This document shows, piece after piece, positions 17,606-26,475 of a stretch of 44,178 nucleotides of DNA. The first letter of the stretch is position 1; each line of letters begins with the position of its first letter. The notes beneath the pieces were generated by a model. It was not told the origin of the DNA. It did no database searches and saw only the letters and a list, made by a program, of their open reading frames with translations. Source of the DNA: Pseudomonadales bacterium (GTDB lineage Bacteria > Pseudomonadota > Gammaproteobacteria > Pseudomonadales > DT-91); the NCBI GenBank assembly GCA_013215055.1, contig JABSRQ010000037.1, forward strand, positions 1 to 44,178. The letters run 5' to 3'. The position numbers were made by a program, and so were the translations under genes.

Positions 17606-19711
17606 ATGAGATTTTCTAAACGTTGTTTTATTTTTGTTTTTCTCTCGTTTTCGCTAGCTGAATGGACGAAGGGGGCAGATCTCTTTAATTTATCCTTGTT
17701 AGAGCTGCAACAAATTAAAATCACGGTGGCGACAGGCCAGGAACAATCGATATTTGAGGCACCGGCTGTCACGTCGGTGATAACCGCCGAAGATATTCTC
17801 AAATCAGGGGCCAGTGATATCGATGAAGTGCTGGAATCTATACCCGGTTTGCACGTCAGCCGCAATACCACAGGCTATGGACCGCTTTATATCTTTAGGG
17901 GTATCTCAACAGAATTCACTCCACAGGTTCAGGTATTGATCAACGGTATTCCTATCAAAGCCTTGTTCAGAGGCTCTATTCATCAAATCTGGGGCGGTAT
18001 GCCGGTTAAAAGCATTGCCAGAATTGAGGTGATTCGAGGCCCAAGCTCAGCTGTATACGGTGCCGATGCCTTGTCAGGCCTTATCAATATTATTACCAAA
18101 ACCCCTGAAGAACTTTCCGGTACTCAAACAGGCGCCGCTTGGGCAAGTTATGAGTCTGCCGATGCCTGGCTTTTACATGGCTCTCAACTGGGTGAATGGG
18201 GCTTAAGTTTTACGCTTGAATACCATCAAACCGACGGCTTTGATGGCTTGATAGAGCATGATGCGCAAACCAATCTGGATTTTGTTACCGGTACGTCTGC
18301 GTCCTTGGCGCCGGGCAATACCAGCCTGTCCCGAGAGAATCTGGATATGCGTTTTGAATTGCAGAAAAATACATTTCGCCTGCGCCTGGGATTACAACAT
18401 AGAGCGGATTGGGGCATAGGCGTCGGTCTTGCGGATGCGCTGGATCCCGAGGTGAGGATAAAAAGCGATAGATGGACTTTGGATCTGGGTTATCACGATG
18501 TGCCTGTGGGGGAGCATTGGCAATTGACCAGCGTGCTCAGTTATTACAGTACCACCCATGAAAATGAAAATAATCTGCATGTATTCCCTCCAGGCAGCGA
18601 TCTGGGATTTGGCCCGCTTCCCGACGGCCTGATTGGCAACCCTGAAATGTTTGAACGTCATTATCGTTTTGATAGCAGTACGTTTTATAACGGCTTTGAG
18701 CAGCATACCCTGAGAGCGGGCATAGGTTATTCGCTGGCGGATATGCATGAGGTCAGGGAGACAAAAAACTTTGGTATTAATCCTGAAACCGGCATGCCGC
18801 ATAATCCAGCGGACGGTCTTATTGATGTCACCGATACCGCCTATGTGTTTTTCCCAGAGGAAGAAAGAGAAAACTACTATTTGTTTTTACAGGATGTTTG
18901 GCAACTCTCCTCCAACTGGGTTTTTACCGCAGGTTTGCGTTATGACTATTATTCGGATTTTGGTGATACGACCAACCCCAGATTGGCTCTGGTGTGGCAA
19001 GCAAGCGACAAGTTAAGCACAAAACTTTTATATGGAGAGGCATTTAGAACTCCCTCCTTTGCTCAGCTCTATATTGATAATACACAGTTCAATTTTGGTA
19101 ATCCCGACTTGCAACCGGAAACCTTAGCCAGTTGGGAATTAGCCTTCGATTATAGAGCGACGGATGATATCGAGTTACGTTTAAACCTCTATCATTATGA
19201 TTGGGATAATATAATTCGTAGCGTACCTGAACCTGACTCCGTGGTGACCATAGCACAAAATGTTGGCAGACAGATTGGCCAGGGTTTTGAAACCGAATTC
19301 CTGTGGCAGGCGGCCGATGATATACAGATAAAAGCTAATTATGCTTATGTTGATGCAGAAAATGATGAGACGGGCGAGGCAGCTGCCGATGTGCCCGGCA
19401 GTCAATTTTTTGCCAGTGTAGATTGGTCTTTTTCAAAGCAATGGTTAGTGAATGTTCAATCGTATTGGATCATGGATAGAAAGCGTGCTGCTCAAGATAG
19501 CAGAGCAGCTATTGCTGATTACCAACTGCTGAATATTTCATTGCAGTATGCTAGTCAAAACAAACATTGGTTAGGCAGTATCAGCATTAATAATGCATTG
19601 GACAAAGATGCCAGAGAACCCACACCGTGGAGACCTCCTGCGCCGGCTATCCCCAACGATCTGCCATTACCGGGTAGAAATTATCGTGCCGAGCTGAGTT
19701 ATCGTTTTTAA
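17606..19711 (+). CDS. TonB-dependent outer-membrane receptor
   Basis: This protein of about 701 aa has a signal peptide (MRFSKRCFIFVFLSFSLAEWTKG), a plug domain (EAPAVTSVITAEDILKSGAS, then VIRGPSSAVYGADALSGLIN, the classic plug motif) and a 22-strand-type barrel ending in the terminal aromatic YRAELSYRF. TonB-dependent receptors import iron chelates, cobalamin, sugars or other ligands across the outer membrane using TonB energy. The plug resembles the BtuB/CirA-like group, so no substrate can be fixed. The start at 17606 gives a proper signal peptide; an ATG 17 codons earlier would place an odd hydrophilic extension in front. It stands alone, with a second, distantly similar receptor gene in the same direction downstream. 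No Fur box was recognised upstream. Confidence 0.92.
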   Translation: MRFSKRCFIFVFLSFSLAEWTKGADLFNLSLLELQQIKITVATGQEQSIFEAPAVTSVITAEDILKSGASDIDEVLESIPGLHVSRNTTGYGPLYIFRGISTEFTPQVQVLINGIPIKALFRGSIHQIWGGMPVKSIARIEVIRGPSSAVYGADALSGLINIITKTPEELSGTQTGAAWASYESADAWLLHGSQLGEWGLSFTLEYHQTDGFDGLIEHDAQTNLDFVTGTSASLAPGNTSLSRENLDMRFELQKNTFRLRLGLQHRADWGIGVGLADALDPEVRIKSDRWTLDLGYHDVPVGEHWQLTSVLSYYSTTHENENNLHVFPPGSDLGFGPLPDGLIGNPEMFERHYRFDSSTFYNGFEQHTLRAGIGYSLADMHEVRETKNFGINPETGMPHNPADGLIDVTDTAYVFFPEEERENYYLFLQDVWQLSSNWVFTAGLRYDYYSDFGDTTNPRLALVWQASDKLSTKLLYGEAFRTPSFAQLYIDNTQFNFGNPDLQPETLASWELAFDYRATDDIELRLNLYHYDWDNIIRSVPEPDSVVTIAQNVGRQIGQGFETEFLWQAADDIQIKANYAYVDAENDETGEAAADVPGSQFFASVDWSFSKQWLVNVQSYWIMDRKRAAQDSRAAIADYQLLNISLQYASQNKHWLGSISINNALDKDAREPTPWRPPAPAIPNDLPLPGRNYRAELSYRF

Positions 19712-19804
19712 TCGTAGGCTGTGAGGCAATATTATGGCTTTCTTCGTGCCATAAAGGCTGCGAGAGACTGAACCTTGTTTTGTGTTTGTTCTTAAGGGAG
19801 GGTT

Positions 19805-19945
19805 ATGGGTAATAACAATATAGGCGTTTGGCTTAGCCGTGAGGGTCTTGGATTTTTGGGTCATCATCATAGTGGATACAATAATTTTTTTCATGTCCAA
19901 AGGAAAAGCAAACCGTATCAATATGCGGGGTGTTATCAGGATTGA
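19805..19945 (+). CDS. Possible 46-aa small ORF with strong ribosome binding site
   Basis: An ATG preceded by AAGGGAGGG (3-base spacing to GGAGG) opens a 46-codon frame (MGNNNIGVWLSREG, GHHHSGYNNFF). It is glycine-, asparagine- and histidine-rich with no membrane segment. It lies between two TonB-dependent receptor genes and matches nothing I know. The ribosome binding site is the only support. Confidence 0.25.
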   Translation: MGNNNIGVWLSREGLGFLGHHHSGYNNFFHVQRKSKPYQYAGCYQD

Positions 19946-20105
19946 TTGTGGTCAACTGGATGAGATTATCATATTTCTAATAAGCTTCTGATGGCATCAT
20001 CCATTCCTTAAATATTAGATTTTGAGTATTTCTATTACAGTGATTATTTAAGCCATGCTTAGGATCACTTAAATTTGTTGTTAGACTTACCTGCATTAAT
20101 CTCTA

Positions 20106-20176
20106 CCCATTTCAGGCATATCCTTAATCCACATTGTAATTCTCATCATCTACGATATATCGAATCGAGGGTTAAG
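20106..20176. repeat. Intergenic 71-bp repeat, copy A
   Basis: One of three gap-free 71-bp copies in the window (others at 22462 and 28538), sharing CATTTCAGGCAT, CCTTAATCCACAT and AATTCTCA-type blocks. Its ends are complementary (CTTAATCC at 20123-20130 with GGGTTAAG at 20169-20176, one G-U pair). It lies 110 bp upstream of a TonB-dependent receptor start. Confidence 0.65.
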
Positions 20177-20285
20177 TGGCTTTTTACACTTGATAGTTGA
20201 AAAAATTCCAATTAGGTCTACTGTTGTCTTATGGATAGATAATCTGGTTAGGGATAATTTAACCTCCAGAGAAAGTCGTACTGCG

Positions 20286-22232
20286 ATGAAAAAAATTCAC
20301 GTTATATTTATTCCTGTTTTTTTATATTCCTCCGTAAGCCTGGCCTTAGACATTGAAGATCTTTTTTCATTGCCTCTTGAACAGCTTATCCTGCAAGAAG
20401 TTAATACGGTCTCAAAAAGAAAAGAACTGGCCGTTGATGCGCCAGGTATAGTGACGATTATAACCGCGGCCGATATGAAATCCTACGGTGCCACCAATAT
20501 CAAAGATGTACTGCTGCGTGTTCCTAACTTCTATATGTTTGATTCCAGCACCTTTACCGCATCGGGCGTTACGATGCGAGCGGGCGCAACACAACATTTA
20601 AATAACCGCGTATTATATTTGATAAATGGTCGGCCCATCAGAGAGTCCCAGAATGGTGGTTTACATACGGATATTAATTTACTATTTCCGGTAGAGGCTT
20701 TGGAGCGTATTGAAGTTGTCCGTGGTCCTTCCTCTGTTTTATATGGCAGTAATGCGTTTAGTGGCACGGTGAATTTCATCACCAAAAAACCCAAAGACAA
20801 GCTGGAGGGGGCTGTCGCCGCAACCTATGGCAGTGAAAACTATTTAATGCTTTCAGCATCTCTGCAAACACCTGTAGGTGAAAAGGGTGGGTTAACCTTA
20901 AGAGTCAATGATTTGGATACCGATGGAGAAACGGTCACTGCATTTGATGAAGCGGGTATGGAAGGCTCTGTAGATTTATTCAGAGAAGGCACGGGAGTGT
21001 TTATAAATTTTAATTATGCAGGTTTCAGTTTAAATTCCATTTTAAATACCATTACTATGCCTCTTTCCAGCGGCGCATTCCGCTGGACCAACAATGCTGA
21101 TTTTGAACTTAAACGGGAGTTTTATGATCTCGGTTATGAACATATTTTTAGTGATAAATGGAAGGCTTCGATCAATTACACCTACAACAAACAAGAGAAA
21201 TTAATTACCGGCCCGGGATCGTCTTCATCCGAATTTATAGCCAATGGTTATCTCTATGAAATAACCGTAAACGGACAGTTAGCTGAAAGCCTATCAATGG
21301 TAGTGGGGTCGGTTGTTGATCAGCTGCAAGGAGACTTGGGTACTCGAGGAGGTAAATATGACAATAAACGGTTAGCCGTTTATGGTCAGTTCGATTATCA
21401 GTTACTGCAGAGAACAAAATTATCTGCTGGCGCTCAATGGAATGATCCCGAAGGCGCTAGCTCTAATATGTCACCGCGCTTGGGATTGATTCATCACTTT
21501 AACGATAGTTGGATCAGTAAACTGCTCTACAGTGAGGCTTTTCGTTCTCCCTATGGTTCTGAATTGTTTTTTGACTCGGTCTTCTTACTCGGTGATAAGA
21601 ATCTAAAACCTGAATTAATCACCACTTTTGATGCTCAGTTGAATTACACAGAAAATCAATTTTATGTCTCAGCCACCTATTACCATAGCGTCACCGAAGA
21701 TGCGATTGGCAGAGCGATTGTTGATGGCACCAACACCTTTGTTAATCAAGAGGGGGAAGTGACTTTTGACGGCTTGGAGCTAGAAGGGCGATGGAATATG
21801 AGCCCCGCATGGAAACTACAGGGTTCTTATAATTATCAAATTAACGAAGACGATACAGGGCAAAAGGATGTGATGCCTGCAGCTAGAACGATGGCCAAAA
21901 TGGGTATTTCCTATCAATCTGTCAGGGGCTATCAAATAGGGTTTTGGAACAGTTATTTTGGCAAGGCCAGTAAACTTGAAGACCTCGAGGGCAATAATAC
22001 CAATGTGGTTAATCCTCCGGCTGATGCGTTTAATTTATTAAGTATCAACGTGCAGGGTAACGTCGGCCAACTATTTAATTCCACTGCATGGCAGAAAGTT
22101 GAGTTTTCTTTATTTGCTAATAACCTGCTTGATGAAACGGTTTATTACCCTGAAATGGGGCGTAAACGGGTTAATACATACCCTCAATCCCATGGCCGTG
22201 CAATTTATGCGAGTATCAATGCCCGTTTCTAA
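20286..22232 (+). CDS. TonB-dependent outer-membrane receptor
   Basis: This 648-aa receptor starts at the MKK of a clear signal peptide (MKKIHVIFIPVFLYSSVSLA); the frame is open 32 codons further up but the extra part is not signal-like. The plug contains APGIVTIITAADMKSYGA and VVRGPSSVLYGSNAFSGTVN, and the barrel ends in the aromatic signature YASINARF. It begins with LDIEDLFSLPLEQLILQEV, a layout shared with the preceding receptor (LFNLSLLELQQIKI), so the two are probably related paralogues. The substrate is unknown. Repeat copy A lies just upstream of the start and copy B about 230 bp after the stop. Confidence 0.92.
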   Translation: MKKIHVIFIPVFLYSSVSLALDIEDLFSLPLEQLILQEVNTVSKRKELAVDAPGIVTIITAADMKSYGATNIKDVLLRVPNFYMFDSSTFTASGVTMRAGATQHLNNRVLYLINGRPIRESQNGGLHTDINLLFPVEALERIEVVRGPSSVLYGSNAFSGTVNFITKKPKDKLEGAVAATYGSENYLMLSASLQTPVGEKGGLTLRVNDLDTDGETVTAFDEAGMEGSVDLFREGTGVFINFNYAGFSLNSILNTITMPLSSGAFRWTNNADFELKREFYDLGYEHIFSDKWKASINYTYNKQEKLITGPGSSSSEFIANGYLYEITVNGQLAESLSMVVGSVVDQLQGDLGTRGGKYDNKRLAVYGQFDYQLLQRTKLSAGAQWNDPEGASSNMSPRLGLIHHFNDSWISKLLYSEAFRSPYGSELFFDSVFLLGDKNLKPELITTFDAQLNYTENQFYVSATYYHSVTEDAIGRAIVDGTNTFVNQEGEVTFDGLELEGRWNMSPAWKLQGSYNYQINEDDTGQKDVMPAARTMAKMGISYQSVRGYQIGFWNSYFGKASKLEDLEGNNTNVVNPPADAFNLLSINVQGNVGQLFNSTAWQKVEFSLFANNLLDETVYYPEMGRKRVNTYPQSHGRAIYASINARF

Positions 22233-22280
22233 TCGTGAATAGCCACTTATTTACTTTGGCTTACTCTGATTTATTAAAGT

Positions 22281-22389
22281 ATTGAAATTTTAAAACTCAA
22301 TGGCTTTTCCCTACATGCTGGCATAGTCTTCCAGGTGAAAGAACGTAAAAAACTGGAGCAAGATATTAACGCATTTGAATTTGGTTAAT
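22281..22389 (+). pseudogene. Remnant of an IS91-family transposase C-terminus
   Basis: A stop-bounded frame encodes LNGFSLHAGIVFQ followed by KERKKLEQDI. This resembles the (A/N)GFSLHAG...ERxxLE segment conserved in IS91-type (Y2) transposases. It lacks everything before and after that block and ends in a stop within a few codons, so it is a decayed fragment. It lies beside a truncated RND gene and a repeat copy. Confidence 0.5.
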
Positions 22390-22461
22390 GAGATAACACC
22401 ACCGGCTTTTCAGCTGCCTGAGGCCCAAGCACCATCACCTGAGATGCTTTTCTAGCCTAAA

Positions 22462-22532
22462 CCCATTTCAGGCATATTATTAATCCAGATCGCCATTCTC
22501 ACCATCAACGATTAAGTGAATCGGGGATTAAC
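22462..22532. repeat. Intergenic 71-bp repeat, copy B
   Basis: Roughly 80% identical to copy C (28538) and similar to copy A (20106) with no gaps. The ends form a perfect 7-bp inverted pair, TTAATCC (22480-22486) and GGATTAA (22525-22531). It lies between the IS91-like remnant and the truncated RND gene. Confidence 0.65.
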
Positions 22533-22592
22533 CCGTCTATATATTATGCAAACCCTTTAGTCTTTAACTTGAGTTTTTAATGATTTTTTGTA

Positions 22593-23046
22593 TTAAACGC
22601 TCTGCCTTTTCTGGCGGAAATCCAATAACAGCGATAACAAGGCAGGAATAAAAATCAGCGTCAGCAAGGTAGAGAATAACAACCCAAATAAAACGATGGT
22701 ACCCAAACCACGGTAGAGCTCTGTTCCAGCACCGGGTAAAAAGACCACAGGAGCCAATCCAAATATCGTTGTTAACATCGACATCATGATGGGCCGCAGT
22801 CGTACCTTAACGCTATTAAAAACCGCATCATAGGGTATTTCACCCTGAGCGAGACGCAGGCGAGTTTGTTCCAGTAAGAGTATGGGGTTATTGACGACAA
22901 TGCCGATTAAAACCACCATGCCTAACAGCGTAATCATGTCGAATGGGATGCTGATGCCAAAGACATTATTCATTAACCACAGGCCCAAAATACCACCGCT
23001 GATGCCTAAGGGAATGCTCAATAAAATGATCAGCGGAAAACCCCAG
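22593..23046 (-). pseudogene. Truncated duplicate of the C-terminus of an RND efflux transporter
   Basis: The frame encodes the last 150 or so residues of an RND pump (WGFPLIILL through LLDFRQKRQSV) and is roughly 90% identical in DNA to 34844-35300, the 3' end of the complete RND gene in this window. Similarity stops abruptly at TGGGG near 23046, 18 bp from the AsmA stop codon. There is no start region, so it cannot make a working pump. The conserved reading frame and stop suggest a fairly recent duplication or a deletion of a second pump gene. Confidence 0.85.
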
Positions 23047-23063
23047 AGAGCTATTGTGAAACC

Positions 23064-26000
23064 TTAGAAAACCTCTTTAAGGGCGTTAAACCCTTTTTTG
23101 ATGCCTTTTCCCGGTGTTTGAATGATTTTTTTGACGCCCTTGTGAATACCGGCAATAGGTTTAACACGCACCTTTGGATCATCAAGTGGCCCCGACACGG
23201 TTAAATAGACCTTGGTAACATCAGCCACCGCACTGCCGATGAGTGGTACATAAGCCAGGGTTTTATCCAGGGCTGCCAGTAACGTCACAATGATATCCAT
23301 GTTAATCGTATTCTCAGCCAAGCTCACCAGCCCTTTAGCTTCTGCATCAAAGGCCGCCATGTTCACCTCCAGTAAGGTGATATGCATGCCCTTTTTGATA
23401 AAATCAGACTCAAGCACCATGCTTCGGTATGTCTTGCCACTTCCGCTCAGCTTATCAGTAAGGCCTTCTTTGAAAAGGCCTTCAATATCCAGTACGGATA
23501 ACAGCTTTAACAAGGCACCTCCTGCGGTACCTTCCTGCGGTATTGAACCTGGTCCCGCGTGCAGCGAGAGTGTTCCACGTAAACTCTGTTTTAACTGATG
23601 CCCTGTCTGCCCTTGTAGGTGCCCGGAAGTCGTCAATGGGCCACTCATGAATACGTCACCTTCTGTCAGTAACGGCATGATCTCTTCTATGTTGACTGAT
23701 TTCACATCATGATCAACCACAAAAGCAATACGGTCCAGATCGTTTAAATCCGCAGAGCCTGTGACTTTGATGGTGCCACCTGCGGCATTAAGCGCGACAT
23801 CATAATGTTCAACGTTACTGTTGGCATACCGGCTATTGATCAGCAGATGCTCAAATGTTTGTTTTTGGTATTGTCCTTTAGCAACATTAAGCGCCAAGAC
23901 CAGGCTCGCTTTTTGCACAATATCCGGAAGTTGTGCAGGCCTGTTTTTATCAGCAGCTTCATCTTGGGCTTCAGCGGTTGCAGAGGAATGCTTTTCTTCT
24001 GCGATAGCAGGGAATAATCTATCGATATTTAAATGTTCAGAGTAGATGTTTAGATCAATTTTAGGCGCTGTAATATCACGTATGTTTCCACTCATTAACA
24101 ACGCTTGATCGTTGGCCAGTAATTGTAATGATTTAAGTTTTATCGCACCGGGCGTAAGGGCGATATCAGCCTTAGCTTGGCGAATATTTAACTCTATTTC
24201 AGGCACTGTTAAGGCGAGCCCTTCCAGCCTCAAACTGCCGTTTAAATCGGTATTTAGTGCATCATGATGTTGATAATGAATAGCCACATCGGTATGTAAC
24301 AGCCCCTCGAGTGCATAGGGTTTTAAATCGGATACAAATTTATCGAGTACAGAAAGATCCAGCGCATCCATGTTTAAATGCAGTTTTGCCGACATCTCCG
24401 GCTCAGCCAATCCTGCAACGTTTCCAGAGAGACTCACCGGTGATTCATTAATCAAGCCTTGTAATTGTATGGCCGGTATATTCAACTGCTGCTGTTTTTT
24501 TATCTCAATACGGCCATGTAATGAGGCTGTTGCGTTTGCATTGCGGGTGCTTACATTGAGTTTTTTTATGATAATCGAACCGCCGGCCTGCCATTGTGCT
24601 GGCTCGGCATGCTGGTAGTGTGCTTGAATATCAACATCGGCTTCAGCGATGACTTTGTCTAAGTTTATTTTATCTAACAAGGCCGCTATATCTTTATCCG
24701 GTTTGTCAGCCAGTATCAGTTTTCCTTTAGCAGAGGCGGTGACTTTGGGGGCTGTCAGTAAATCACTAATTGTTACAGACAGGGGGGGTATTATGATGGG
24801 GCCCATAACTGCATGAATATTTTCTGCTTTAAGCATGGAATGCTCAAGTTGAATATGCGCGCTGAGCATCTTGACTCTGGGTAAGTTTTTGGCGGCCTTA
24901 ACCGAAATATTATTGATCCGTAGGCTCAGTTCGATACCTGCCAGCAGCGTATCGGGGGATTTTTTTATGGCTCCCCATTGTGAGATGGCAAGCGCAGGCA
25001 GAGTGAGTTTTTCCACGATGATCTCACCACCGCCAGAGAGAAGATCGTGTACTAATGCAGATTGATCCTGTGCATCATCATGCTTCACTAAAATCTGCCA
25101 CGGTATGATGGGGGCCATCGCAACAAGCGGCAGTTTGCCACTGAACGCGATGTTTTCCATCACTGCATCACCTTGCCAGTCTTGTATTATCGCACTGCCC
25201 TGTAATGAAAGTTCACCCAGCTTCAGTGTTAGCGCCTGCACAAATAATACTGAGGGCTCAAATGCCAGAGCATAGTGCAGCGTGGTTGGCAGACCCGGTA
25301 CGGGTTGAGGCCACAATGTTGTATCGGTATAGCTAAACTTGCCCAGGTCAATATCACCGGTAACCGTGCCGTTATCGCCTAAATCCCCGTTATAGACCAG
25401 CGTGGCTGATACACTACCGGCCAGTTTATTCGCCAGTTCGGCATTATTGAAATACGCAGAAAACGGGCCTATATCCAGTGCCATAAGCCGTGCTTCTAAG
25501 CTGAGTTTTGGGTTGGCTAGTGTGAACGCCGGGCTGAGGCCTTCGAAGGTACCCTGCAGGGATAATGTAGCGGAGGAGGCCGATTTTTTTGAATGCTGTT
25601 TCAGCGACAAAGCGTAATGCATCACCGAACCTGGCTTGAGGTTTGTAATCTTGAGTTCAACATCATGCAACTCAAACTGTTGAGTTTGCCCAGGTATTGT
25701 CAGGCTATCGAGAAGCGTGATCCGCCCCTCACGAATACTGAGCTGTGCCAGCGCAATATCTAAGCTTAGGTCCGAGCTTTTGTCCTGCGGTGGAAGCACC
25801 GGTGTTTCGTTTTCTGCCGCAGTAGCTTCAAGCCGGTAGGTAAGGTGGGGCTGCAACAGCGAAACGCTTTTAATGACCAAAGAACCATGGAGTAAAGGCA
25901 TCAGCGCGATTTTCACATAGACTTGTGATGCGTAAAAATCCATCGGCATAAGGCCAGCGTTAGTGACCGAGAGGGTCTCCAGTTTTACCCACAGACCTTG

Positions 26001-26186
26001 AGTAAATCCCCAGGTGATAGATTGCAATTTAACGTCACCGCCAGTGATGGCCTGTATTTCCTCAATCACGGGCGCACGGTAATCATCAAGGTTGATAACA
26101 CGCGGCAGTATTAACACTAGGGAAACCAGTAATAAAACCAGGGCGAGAATGCAAAATACCATGCGCTTGGCGATATGGGTTTTCAT
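23064..26186 (-). CDS. AsmA-family protein
   Basis: This 1040-aa protein has an N-terminal membrane anchor (about 9-29, FCILALVLLLVSLVLILPRVI) followed by INLDDYRAPVIEEIQAITG, the typical AsmA opening. A very long beta-rich repeat body follows. The C-terminal AsmA_2-like part (about 860-1020) includes GTLSLHAGPGSIPQEG and VSGPLDDPKVRVKP, and the tail is basic and amphipathic (GIHKGVKKIIQTPGKGIKKG). AsmA-like proteins (AsmA, YhdP, TamB) are anchored in the inner membrane, span the periplasm and are linked to phospholipid transport to the outer membrane. It is larger than E. coli AsmA (617 aa) and closer in size to the bigger family members. It is transcribed alone; the truncated RND fragment begins only 18 bp after its stop. 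Confidence 0.9.
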   Translation of the reverse strand: MKTHIAKRMVFCILALVLLLVSLVLILPRVINLDDYRAPVIEEIQAITGGDVKLQSITWGFTQGLWVKLETLSVTNAGLMPMDFYASQVYVKIALMPLLHGSLVIKSVSLLQPHLTYRLEATAAENETPVLPPQDKSSDLSLDIALAQLSIREGRITLLDSLTIPGQTQQFELHDVELKITNLKPGSVMHYALSLKQHSKKSASSATLSLQGTFEGLSPAFTLANPKLSLEARLMALDIGPFSAYFNNAELANKLAGSVSATLVYNGDLGDNGTVTGDIDLGKFSYTDTTLWPQPVPGLPTTLHYALAFEPSVLFVQALTLKLGELSLQGSAIIQDWQGDAVMENIAFSGKLPLVAMAPIIPWQILVKHDDAQDQSALVHDLLSGGGEIIVEKLTLPALAISQWGAIKKSPDTLLAGIELSLRINNISVKAAKNLPRVKMLSAHIQLEHSMLKAENIHAVMGPIIIPPLSVTISDLLTAPKVTASAKGKLILADKPDKDIAALLDKINLDKVIAEADVDIQAHYQHAEPAQWQAGGSIIIKKLNVSTRNANATASLHGRIEIKKQQQLNIPAIQLQGLINESPVSLSGNVAGLAEPEMSAKLHLNMDALDLSVLDKFVSDLKPYALEGLLHTDVAIHYQHHDALNTDLNGSLRLEGLALTVPEIELNIRQAKADIALTPGAIKLKSLQLLANDQALLMSGNIRDITAPKIDLNIYSEHLNIDRLFPAIAEEKHSSATAEAQDEAADKNRPAQLPDIVQKASLVLALNVAKGQYQKQTFEHLLINSRYANSNVEHYDVALNAAGGTIKVTGSADLNDLDRIAFVVDHDVKSVNIEEIMPLLTEGDVFMSGPLTTSGHLQGQTGHQLKQSLRGTLSLHAGPGSIPQEGTAGGALLKLLSVLDIEGLFKEGLTDKLSGSGKTYRSMVLESDFIKKGMHITLLEVNMAAFDAEAKGLVSLAENTINMDIIVTLLAALDKTLAYVPLIGSAVADVTKVYLTVSGPLDDPKVRVKPIAGIHKGVKKIIQTPGKGIKKGFNALKEVF

Positions 26187-26475
26187 CTATGTGAGTTTCC
26201 TTTTCATCTGCCTGTTGCTCACCCCAGATGGACGGGGTGATAATGCCCGCATTCTACAGCCTCTATAGACGTTATGGGAAACATCGTTTTTTGGGGCGTG
26301 GAATAGGATATAAAAAGAATCGCTGTATTTTCACATAAGCAGAAAATTTCAGTGCCAATTTAAGTAAGTATTACCTTTAAAAAGACCTATTCTTTTCGTG
26401 GCTATATAAAAATGTTAGAGTTTGGGGCGCTCTTTAATGAGAGTGAGAAAAAATAATAATATATAGGGAAGTATA

